Source of the DNA: Varanus komodoensis
Lineage: Eukaryota > Chordata > Lepidosauria > Squamata > Varanidae
Reading direction: 5' to 3'
Assembly: GCF_004798865.1 (NCBI RefSeq)
Contig: NW_025335568.1
Span: 56,767,868 to 56,831,867 of the forward strand
DNA length: 64,000 nt
Shown here one piece after another: positions 41,901 through 53,100 of this stretch. The number at the start of each line of letters is the position of its first letter. Within the stretch, counting starts at the first letter, position 1. The position numbers were made by a program, and so were the translations under genes. Under the pieces are notes generated by a model. That model was not told where the DNA came from and did not search any database. It saw only the letters and a list, made by a program, of their open reading frames with translations.

Positions 41901-44131
41901 GGACTGTCCAGCTTCTTTTCTGCTCTGTTTCATTTTTTAAAATACCTTGTATGCCATGATGATGCACATACCTGGTGATGCTGAATGTTCCTTATATTGC
42001 AAGAAAAACTCTGGTACAAATGGAATTTATTGATGTCTTTCTCACTGGCTTTCTTCGAGGTTGCTTTGGCCAAACACGACTGAATGCAAACATACTTTCT
42101 TTGGCATCTGTGTTTAAAAAAAGAAAAAGACAAATGAATAGGATTAATCCCTGTAGTTAAACAACAGCATTTTCAGTGAGCATTGAAGTGACCTGTTCAT
42201 AGTGCTCAATTTCATATTATATCATAATAGAAGAAACATGGTTCTCAGAAGGATGCTCCCAAAACTTAGAGAAGGCACAGAGAGCCCAAGGTGGAACTGC
42301 TGGGTGCATCCCTTCCATCTAAGTGCCTACACATTCTGCTCCAGGATAGCAGGACATCCCATCATGGTCTCTGTCAGAGCATAGTGGACCCCAGACACTA
42401 GACAACCAGCATCACTTTATCTTTATGAATACTCAAGATCGAATGCAGATGTAAGACTTCATTCCATGGAACCAGCAGTTCTCAGATCAGGAACCAACCT
42501 GAGTAACCTACTATAAGCACCCCACACCTTGGTAAAGTGCACCCTGGTGTGCCCATTCCTTATTATATGACATTTAAATCTTAATGGGATATTAGGAAAC
42601 TGCCTTACAGCAAGTCAGACAATCACTCCTCTAGCTCAGTATTCTCCAGGATCAAAGGCAGGCATCTTTCTCTTCACCGGCCATTAGCCCTCTTTGCTAG
42701 AGATTCAGAGATGGAAACGCAGACCTCCTGTATGCAAATCAGGTCCTCTTTGATGGAGCTATGGTCTCCATTAAGTCAAAATATAGGAGAGCAAGCATTA
42801 CACACCCCATTAAAAGGACCGAAGCTGAGAATTCACTCAGCTCTGTTACATAGTTGGTCCCGGACAGGATTTGGGGTTGTTTTGTTTTGCAGAAGTTGAT
42901 CCAAAACAACAGGCAGACAAGTTCTTCTAGCTATGCATCCATAAGTAGCAAGTCCCATGCATAGGAAGACACACAGAAGTGAATTTACAGAAGAAGAAAA
43001 CACAGCCTATAATCAAAGCGGTCTACCTGTAACAGGCACTTACAGATCTCTGATGAAATCCAACGTCTCTTTATCTTTAGCAATCATGTCAGCCAAGATG
43101 TGCTGCACTCCAGATTTTACGTCCTCAATGGTAGAAAGCCCTAAAAAAACCCACACAACACAGTTCACCCTTACATTACTCATTTAGTTTTGTTGGTTTC
43201 AAAATGTGGATACGCAACCAAAATGGCAACACCTCCCCCATGCAGATGAAGAGAAAAACAGTTGTGAGCACAGCCCAACGTCAGGGCAAGCCCCCAGGCA
43301 ACTCTCTCCATATGGAAGACCTGGCAAATCTTCAGTTCAGAGGGTCTAAGGGTCACTGGCTTGAGTTAGAAATGTTAAAAGCCAACTAGCTATTGCCAGA
43401 GTTCTCTGACTCCCATTAGATTCTGCCTGCCTGTTAAGAATTGGCAAGCACTTCCTCACGGAGATACCTCTGCTGTGTCACTCCCTCCCCTTGTGGTTGC
43501 AGAAAGACTGTTAATACTATTTTGCTTAGTTGTGCTTATCTGATCTGCAGAGCATTATTTTATGAAATTGCTGTTTTCACTTAAGTCAGAAAGCAAATGC
43601 ATCACCCACGACTGCAGCCTCTGTGCACTCCGAAAGGGCATTCCTGAAAAAAGGCCTGGGATATAGGACAGGGGACTGCAGAGGAAGTGGTGAGTGGATG
43701 AGGGCAGGCTGAAGGAGGATACAATGGATGCATGGAACCCCATGAGTGATAAACAAGAATTGCTTCCCAGAGCAACCTTGGCACCACTGGAAAAAAACTG
43801 CATCTCTTCTGAGGTACCATTTTCTTTATTAATACTATGCTGAGTAAAACTGAACCAGAACCAACACATCAGAAAACCATCCACTGTGTCCACCACTGGA
43901 CTCACAGTTCAATAAAATGACACAGATAGCTTGCATTTGTATTGATCTGCAGTCTGGGTTTCATGATCAAGTGAGGCCATCGGCTCACAACAAGAGGAAG
44001 GTCCGATCTGCAGCATCCGGCTGATAGTTCAGGGGTAAAACCAGTCTTCTGATTTATAACACTGTGAATTTCCCCTACATCAAGGGCATACAACCATTTT
44101 GGCATTCAATTAACTCTGGTCCAGGGGCCAG

Positions 44132-44178
<47 letters not shown>

Positions 44179-47100
44179 ATTCCTCACCGCTAGCATCAGC
44201 AGGGAATGAGCAACCTCTATCAAGATTGCTGGGCCACAGAGGGGGCCATGGCACCTTGGGGGCAAAGTTAAGACCTTGGGAGCTCTGGATTGCACGCTCC
44301 AGTTTTACACTTAGAACATATTTAGTTAACCAGTTATTTTGCCTTCAGCACCAAGTTGGAATAATTGAAACATTCCCACTTTGCCAACTTTTTTGGTCTC
44401 ACAGGTACACATTTCTAACTTGTCTCAAAATATTGCTCAATCCTAGCATTTTAAAAACCTATTTAAAGTTGAACCAGAAAAAAAGTGTCTTTGTTTTAAA
44501 AAAAGCATATAAAATACAGCATATTTTATTGTCTAAGATTGCCCCCTACAGCTTTCTTTATAATTGCACTAAGAAATACAGAGAGAGATGGAGAGAAAGT
44601 CTAAACTGGAGGCAGAAAATATCCCTTCTTTGAATAATAATTTTCTCCACCTCAGAACCTGGTTTTCCTCCTGCGCTGCAACACTTGCCATCGTTATCAT
44701 TAACATTTGCCTATGACATTAACAACAGTTCTAATGGCAAGTAATGCTTAACCAGGCTCTCTGGGACTGTTCATTTTCCAAGACTCCAGTTAAGGCAGGA
44801 GAGCAGCAGCTGTCTGAGCCAAAGGGTCAAATTCTGTGTCAGAGAAACTTTCAGAAACTGCTGGTGGGCAGAGCTGAAGGCAACAGTGGGCAGGGCCCGC
44901 CACGACACAGACTGATGCTGTCGCTCAGGCACGGAGCAGCAGATCGTGCCTCTCTCCCTCCCCGCCATTCTTATGAAGACCCGCTGCCACCTCCAGCTGG
45001 TGTTGTGTGGGACTCTGTGGCAGTTGCTGCAGTCAGAGAAGAACTAGGTGCACTTTGCCGGGCTCAGCGCCAGCAAACGCCACCACCCCATGGGCTGAAC
45101 TGCTTTGTGGGCTATGCGCTGTCCTAGCTAGCTGCTCCAGTGCTCCTGCCTCGAGCTCCAGCTGCAGGGCTCCTGCAGGTGGCTGGCTGGTTTCTCACGA
45201 TACTTCAGCCAATCAAGTGCAAGAGGCCTGCCCTGCAGCTGGAGCGCAAAGCAGGTGTGAGCAGAGGTGCAGGAGAGGGAGCGGAGTGGCCGGGCAGCTG
45301 GACAAGCAGGCAAGGAGAGGTGTGAAGGGGACAGGGCAGCTGGGCAAGAAGCAGCAACACTTGAGCTGGCAAAATATCCCATGCCTGGCAGGACCAAGGC
45401 CACAATGCCAGCACCTTTCAGTCTGAAGCTCTCATGGCCAGCCATTAAGCCTTCAGAGAAGCACCTCAACCTTTTGGAGCAGAGATAAAACTACACAAAA
45501 GCTGGGAAAGCAAATGGCAGTTCAGGGAAAGGGTGCGACGTCTGAGGGCTGTGTTTGGCACCCAGGAGGGCCAGATTCAGCCCTGACCCAAGGGTGCAGC
45601 ATCTGCTGAATAAAGGCAAAAACAGCAAAGGTGCTCCGGTTCAAGCAAGACTCCTCCTCCAGAACCCTCAGCAAACACAGACTGTGCCATTCAAACTGAG
45701 CTGTGCTGTTTGCATTGAATACTGGCTGAATCAGCCAAGATAGGAACAAGACTTTCAGCCCCGCACACAGCGCCTTCCCGTGAGCAAATAAGCTAGAACT
45801 CTTCTCTGTACTAGGCCTTCCAGTTTCATTCAGACATGGGGACTGCCTAGCAGATTTTGAGGTAGCCAGTGTATTAAGCTTGCTCAGAATCTGTTGACCA
45901 TACTTTCCCAGTTGACAGGACCGGAAACCACAGTTAATGGAAGACTTTCTGCTGAGTTTGTTCATTGACTTGCATGATGGGCTGCATAAGCCAAGGTCAA
46001 AGCATTGGCACATGCCCTACACTGTCAACCCAGACCGGCAGCAGCTCTTCAAGCTTTCGGACAGGGGACTTTCCCAGCCCTATTGGAATGCCAAGGATTC
46101 AGCCTAGGACCTTGGGCAAGCTTGCAATGGGATCCACCTCATGCTGCTCAGGAACAGCCAGCATCGCAGTAACAGGGAGGTATGCATGTACAGCCATGCT
46201 CTCACTTTGGGTTGTGACTGGATGGGCTCTGTCAATGACAAGGAGGTTACGGCTCGACAGGTAGTGAACTTTCCCAATGTTCAACAACCAGGATAGTTTC
46301 TGAAAGCCAAGGTTTATGGCATTCAGCTTGCTAAGAAAAGCACCAGAGAGAATTGCCTTGAAGTGGCCTTCCCCAATCCTGGTTTAGTCCTTTAGATAAG
46401 GACTGCTTCTGCTGAGAGAATGAAATTCTTTGCCTTATTAAAGCAGCTTTGCCCCCACTGCTCCAAGGAAGGGGGAAGAGCTTTGAAAGAGAGGGACTTG
46501 TCAGCATGCTATTACATTTATACATCACCTTTCTTTTTCTTGCAAGGAACTCAGGGCAGCATACAAGGTTTGCTTCCCCTGTTTTATCCTCACAAGAACA
46601 ACCTTGTAGACAGAGAGTTTGTGAGTAGCCCAAAGTCACCCAGTAAATGGGAACTAGAACCTGGATCTGCCAGGTCCTCAGCAGAACAGTCTAACCACCA
46701 TATCACACTGACTCTCTAAACTAGAGTAGTGCAGAGAGACTTCTGCAGGGGCTCCTGCCCCTTCCACTGAAAACAGTGAGACTTGAGAAAGCATTTCAGG
46801 ACAGAAAACAAATAGGATAGACAAAGGTCCTGTATGGAGGTGGGGTTACTGTCTTTACTATTGTCCACTTTGGTCATTTTATTTGAGTAAATACTCTTTT
46901 GTTAGGGCATGTCAAAAGGGGAAATTTAACTCACTTCCTGCTGAGAAAAAAAAAACTATTCTAGTAAGACTCTATAATTAAAGCTGAATAACATGGCCCT
47001 TAAATCTCAGGAATACTCATATCTCAAAGTCTGAAATCAGGCATTTATGCAAGCTGTAGATTATTCATAAAACTGCACTGCATTTTGATCCACATGACAA

Positions 47101-50100
47101 CACTCCGTTTTGCTAAAGAACCTTAATATTCAACATTAGAGCAACAACATTTCATATTTTGTTACCGCAGTCTTTCATGTACCTATTACCATTTTATAGG
47201 AGCACAATCTGGCTTCCCTTCAATTTTGTAATCTCTTTTGGAGCACAGCACTTTACCTCCTTCTACTGCATTACAGTATTTTTCACCTCTTGGTTCATCC
47301 TTTAGGTCAGTGAAGGGCAACTAGTGGACCTCCTAGAAATGACTGAATGTTGGGAGTTGTTGGACTTTCTTCTGTCTAAATAGGGGTAAGATAATTCCCT
47401 TAAATGTCTTTCTAAAACTCATCTCTCTGCACAGGCTTTCTTGAAGTGCAATCCAACTCTAGTTTGTAGCACACAGTCAACAGTAGTATGTGCAGCTTTA
47501 CTGCCAATTAATCTGTTTTATTGTTATATTTATTGTCCTGAATGGATGCCATTGTATTGATGCTTTTGCTATGTAACTCTGAACAACAACACTAGAATTA
47601 TGTTTAAATTGACAGTACTGCCTTTGTTTGTGTGGTTACGGGGTAGAAGAGTCCCCCATTCTTCCTAAATGTTTTTGTCCATGTTCATTAGGCATTCAAA
47701 GAAAGCACATTGGGAATGCAGGATGCTGCCTGATACCAATTCTGACCATCAGTCCATCCAGCTTGATGCAGACTGCTCTTATGGGCAGAAGCTGTCCTGG
47801 GGTTCAGCAGGGGTCTTCTTCAGTGGTACCTTAAGATACTGAAACAGGGACCTTGCACATGGCATGCAGGGACTCTCCAGTCCCTCAACCAAGGACACAG
47901 GAATCCACTCTTACTAAGTTTGGACCAGATAACCAGTCAAACCCAGACCATCTTTTTTACCCAGTGACCAAAATGTTCCCAATTATGCCATTACTTCTGC
48001 ACTTACCTTCTACACCTGACCTGACATAAGAAAATAGGTTGAGTTCTCGTGGGTTATTAAGGAGCAAATTGGCTGCACGTTCTAATCCCAGTTGCCTGGC
48101 TCGTTGCGCCTTAGTTCCTTTGCTTCCAGTTTTATATGGTGCATACTAGACAGATAATTAAGAAATGCATTTAGTGTTGCTACAATTCCTGTGGTCTCTC
48201 TTTATTTTTTGTGGCCAGTGATTATAGTAACAAGTAACAATATAAAGAATCTACAATGCCAACTAGTGTTTAAGGTGTTTTAAGTGACAATAATCCATAA
48301 CAAAAATACAATCAATCCCTTTAAATGCATCCTTCTTAAAGGCAAAAGACTAACAGAAGAAAAATACATGTAATCCTAAGGATGTGCAAAATCAAGTTCT
48401 ACTGAAATTCAATGGAATTTATTCCTAAAGAAATAGTAGTAGAGTTGCACAGTAAGGAAAACTGGAAGTGTATCTACAAAGTCACAATTTCTCCAAATTG
48501 TACTTTGGGGAATACAATGTGGGCATTGCTCATTGGGCCATCTTTATATAAGATACTAGTACTTCTAGGCATCTCCCTTCACTCTGGAGGCTTTGTAGCG
48601 CCCCCCTGGCAAGATTCTACTGCCTGAAGGGCCTGGCCAGCTTTCTGTATGCACTGGGCTGGGGTTACAGCTCGGTGACAGAGCATCTGCTTAGCATGCC
48701 AAAGATCCCAAGTTTGATTCCAGGCAATTCCAGTTGCATTGAGAAAGACTCCCACCTGAACAACGCGGAAGCCTACTGTTAGTCAGTGCAGACCAGGGAT
48801 GGGCTGCCTTTCTGGGTCGGTGGGCACATTTGGAAATCTGATAGACTCTATGGGTGCTCCCATGGCTGTCCTGGGGTGGGAAAACACACCTGTCCATTCT
48901 TAAAAGGACCGCCATGGTAAGCAAGGCCCTTTGCAGAACATTAATTTCCAAGAAGGCAAGTGGTAAGTGACATTGGGAGATGATAGAATAGATATGGAGA
49001 CAGAAGAACACGATAGTAGGGGGTTTTATAATACATATTTTTCTAAGGTAGAGCGAGATGAAGCAGCGGGGGATGGGGCTCTGGTAGATAAGGGTAAGGG
49101 AAAGAATTTAGAAGTAGAATCAGAATCAGCAAGAATATGAATAGTAAGGGAAAGTTCAAGAAATAGCAAAAAGGAATAGCAAAAAAGGCAACGAATGCTA
49201 GAGATCCTGATGCACTGTCAAATGGCGGTTGAAAGTGAACTGCCCAAATGGTGGGAACCAGCCATTTATATACAGGGAGGGAGGGGGCAGGGCTCTGTGG
49301 AAAGTTCTAGGCTAAGCTAGAGAAATCTTCCTGGGGGAGGCACTGCGCAGGCACAGCACCCATGTAAGAAATGTAGCTTACCCAGGAAGCAAAGTACGGA
49401 ACAGAGGTGGTGCCTTGACTCTAAAACTAATGAACAAATGCCACTTTTCTGAAAACAAATAAAGATGGTGCTGGATGAAAGCCCTGGACGACCGCACACC
49501 AACCTCCCAGTTAAAAAAAAGGGGGGGGGGGATTAGGAAATCTTACAAAATAGAACAAAAATCAGAAGCAGCAAGGTAGGTGAAAAGCACAAAGAGCACC
49601 CCACTATAGCCCCCCCACCCCGTGCAGCCAGTCCTGAGCCAGGTGAACCCATTGCATGACTCAGCAAAAGCAGCTTCCTCTGATGCTGAGAACCCATCTT
49701 AGAATTCAGCGCATCCTTGCACTGCATCATGGCATCACACAGCATAACCACCACATTTAACGGGGGGCTTTGGCAGACCAAGCTGACATGGGAAGGAGGG
49801 GGAAAACATGGCCCACAATGTTTTTAAAAAATAACACTAACCACATGATCCAGCTCCTCCAAGGTTTTACAGTTTAACAAAGCAGTTAAAAGACCTCCAG
49901 ACAGTTTTCCTTCTTTCTTAAGCTTCTGTATTGAAACTTGAACTTTTTTCGCTACAGTGCTAAGATAAAAGCAAATAAGAAATGGTCACTTAAAATTACT
50001 CATGGCCATTTATTTAGTTTCTCATTTTTCCAATGAAACCAGTGGAGACAGTAAAGTGCTGCAGCTTGGAAATGGCTGTGGGGAGACAGTTCAGAAGATA

Positions 50101-53100
50101 TAACTCGGGAGTACCTGGTTTACCTGCAGAAGGTCCAAGTTCACCCCAGTATTTCAGGCAGACCCCTGCTTGTGACCTTGCAGAGCTGTTGCTACAGGAA
50201 TGGGACAATGGAGGGCTAGATGAACAAATATTTTGGCTTGATGAAAGGCAGGCTACTATGCTGTGTGGACAACAGGCTTTTTGTCAGAGGCCAGTCGTGG
50301 CCGGTCCCTCTTCCCACCCCGCGTGCATATCATGTGTACAGGAAATGGAAAACCCCAGGGCTGGGACAAAATTGGAAATATTTGGCTGAATTGGAAAAGC
50401 AGTATCTAATGCTGCTCCCTTCTTTGAAAAAGCATCACTGAACCCCAACACATGTGTCTGAGCACAAGCCTTATGAGTGTCTTACAGTTTACAATAACAA
50501 ACGTGCAACCATTTTAATGAGGACTATTCATTTTAAGCATTTACTGATGTTTAGGTTTGTCTCTCCCTTTCTCTGTGAAATGAATCTTGGTCTGATCCAG
50601 CCTGTCTCTTCTGATGTTCTTAATTTTTCTTAACTGAAATCAGATCTCAACCCAAAGGAAGACAGAAACCGATTCTGTTAGTAATGTTGCTTGGCCACAT
50701 ACCCACTTCAGCTGGAACTCTTAGACTAGACTTCAAGGTACCCAAATGATGATGTGAGATTTGAGTTCACAGTTATTCTCCCACCCATCCAACCTACTGT
50801 AGTTCTTCCATCGTTTGCTGCACCTCACGCAATGCGTCAGCTTCCAGATTGTTAATCAGCTCCTTTCGATAGCGAACGATGAAAGGAATCGTATTGTCAT
50901 CATTGAAGAGGCGGATGATGTTGGCACACACCCACTCTTCGATACCAGTCCTTTGTGACAAGACCTGCAGCAACAAGGGCAACACCAACAGGAACCATGT
51001 AAATCAAATACAATTGTTCCCAGAGGAGACCATTCTGAATGCTACAGGCCTGATGTGGGTCCAGGAGGGCTTGGCACGAAACAGGGTGTTGAGGTGCAAT
51101 AGCCGCAATGGGCCCTTCTCCTCTTGGGCCACAGAGAAAGGAGTGCCAGTCAGACAACCCTGAAGCAGTGGGGGGAACCTCAGGCCCAGATGCTAAAACT
51201 GACTCTCCTGGGGTTCTACATGGGCCCTTTTCCTGGCCACACGCCTTTCCTCAACTACCAACTTTTGGTAGCTTTTTAAGCTATGCTGCAATTTTAACCT
51301 CAGGGAAAAGACTGAAATGCCTCTCTTAAGGCTTAGATAGGGGCAGTAAGCCCTTTAAGCTAACATTTTTCAGTATTTTGTCCCCAAACAGCACTGGAAT
51401 GTATCCCTTCTAACAGGTTCTCTGAAACTGAATATGGCCCTTTGGGCTGAAAGATATTCACCCTGTATTGCAAAAACAATTACAGCTACATGGGTAACAA
51501 CCATCATTATTATTCGTTCAGCTTAAGCTTCAAGGAATACAGCCCCAATAATAATAGCATCACCACATCATCATCCAAATGAGTGTTTGTGAAAAGAGGG
51601 AATACATTATGTTGAATCATTAGAAATCAAAAATGGTTGTCAGGAACAGTCACCTCATAAGAGTTAAAGGGTCAAAAGTTGTACAATGCCCAACAAAAGC
51701 ACATGTCTTCTAGGTCCCCCGAAGATGGCAACCATGCCTAGATGTACCACAAGAGAACATCCTTTTCTGGAGGACAAGGAAGCAAGACTCTCCCTGGGGA
51801 CTCAAAACATTAAGTGGGAAGCACAGATGTGGTGAGAAAAAAGAAACCTAACCTGGGGACAAGGGGCAGGTCAAAATGTTGCTAAATTTAGGAAATCACA
51901 TGCATGTTTGCTTTATATATGCAAAAAGTTTCAATTAACATTGATTAGGAATATTAAATGACCAACCAAAATGAGAACAAACACTCAAAAATCAGAGCTG
52001 AGCCAAACTTTTTGGCCCATTTCTTTCAGTCATTTGTAACTGGGGACCCGCCCCCCACCCCCAGAAATGGGACAAAGGGCAGAGTGAAGTTTAAGACACT
52101 TTCGGGAACAGGCAATTGGCTTACGTTAGTGTAATGTCAAGGGACCAAAGCTTCTCCTCCCCCACACTTTTTTTAGTTTAGCAAAAGCATCACCGCTGAG
52201 GCTTATCGTGTGTGATGAGACTCTTCGCACGGCATCTTAGCTACACTTTCCAGACACTGTGCCAGAAGAATGTCTGAAAGAAACCTTCTCCCAGCCCACA
52301 GGAAACGTGGTCCTTAGGCTGTACAAAGAGCTTTGCCACCTGCTACAAGCAGCAGCAATGGTGCATTTTTCAACAGGATAAGAAACAAAGCACAGGAAGA
52401 AAGCCTCATCCAGCTCCTAGAACACCATGGTAAGCCACACCTATCCCGAAAATGCCTTCACATCTCACCACTACAGCCCCCAAAGTTGTCACTCCCCACA
52501 TTTTGTGGAAGCCTTTACCATAGTTAAGAACACAAGCAAATCCCTGCTGGATCAGATCAAAGGTCCATCTAGTCCAGCACTCCACACACACAGTGGCAGA
52601 CCAGCTGCCCACAGGATCCCTCCAGCAGGGGCTGCAAAACCTCTACCTGCCCAGCTCCCCAGCAACTGCAGTGTGCAGGTACGCCCCCTCTGGTAAAAGA
52701 GGTAGCCCATAGCCAGCAAGGCTAGTAGCCACCAATAGATAGCCTCTTCCTCTATGAAGTTGTCAATCCCCTTTTAAAGCCATCCAAATTAGCAGACATT
52801 GCCACTCCAGTGGCAGCAAATTCCATAGTTCGACTATACACTGTTTGAAGTAGTTACTTTTATCTGTCCTAAACCTCCCACCAACCAGCTTCATGGGATG
52901 ACCCTGGGTTTGCATGCTATGGGAGAAGAGAAAACTGTCTCCATTTCTACTTTCTCCAAACCATGCATTATTTTTAAACACCTGTCATGTCTCCCCATCT
53001 AGTTCTAATACAAATGTCAGAAATTCTGCAGATTTCTTTTCTGAATAAAATTTAAACATGGTCAACAAAGATATCTGTTTCTGACCTTCCCATAATGCAT

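Larger units (their letters stand above)
28787..41971. other. SRBD1 intron 9 (13.2 kb)
   Basis: The intron is repeat-rich. It holds LINE 3' ends (29985-30330; 30785-31310 reversed), a SINE (33375-33565), the L2-like LINE (36605-38341), a nested LINE pair (39030-39990), a hairpin (40718-40795) and a BovB end (41030-41278). I recognise nothing in 28.8-29.9, 31.4-33.3 and 33.6-36.6 kb apart from short runs such as (AAGC)n at 29317-29338 and (AAATG)n at 31747-31770. Confidence 0.8.
43141..48006. other. SRBD1 intron 7
   Basis: It contains a (CA)n run (44133-44175), a GC-rich unclassified segment (44850-45480), SINEs at 46005-46165 (family B), 46510-46718 (family A) and 47695-47905 (family B), and a MITE half near 47317-47378. 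43.2-44.1 kb shows nothing recognisable. Confidence 0.75.

Noticed and set aside
44064-44633. 189-codon frame
   Set aside because: Held open by the (CA)n run, which codes Thr-His repeats; the remainder has no known domain.
45007-45426. 139-codon plus-strand frame, with overlapping frames on both strands
   Set aside because: Cysteine-, serine- and glutamine-rich with no recognisable motif; several frames are open at once, a sign of GC composition rather than coding.
48711-48721. A functional tRNA gene
   Set aside because: A and B box-like words are present, but the body cannot fold as a cloverleaf and it recurs as dispersed SINE copies.
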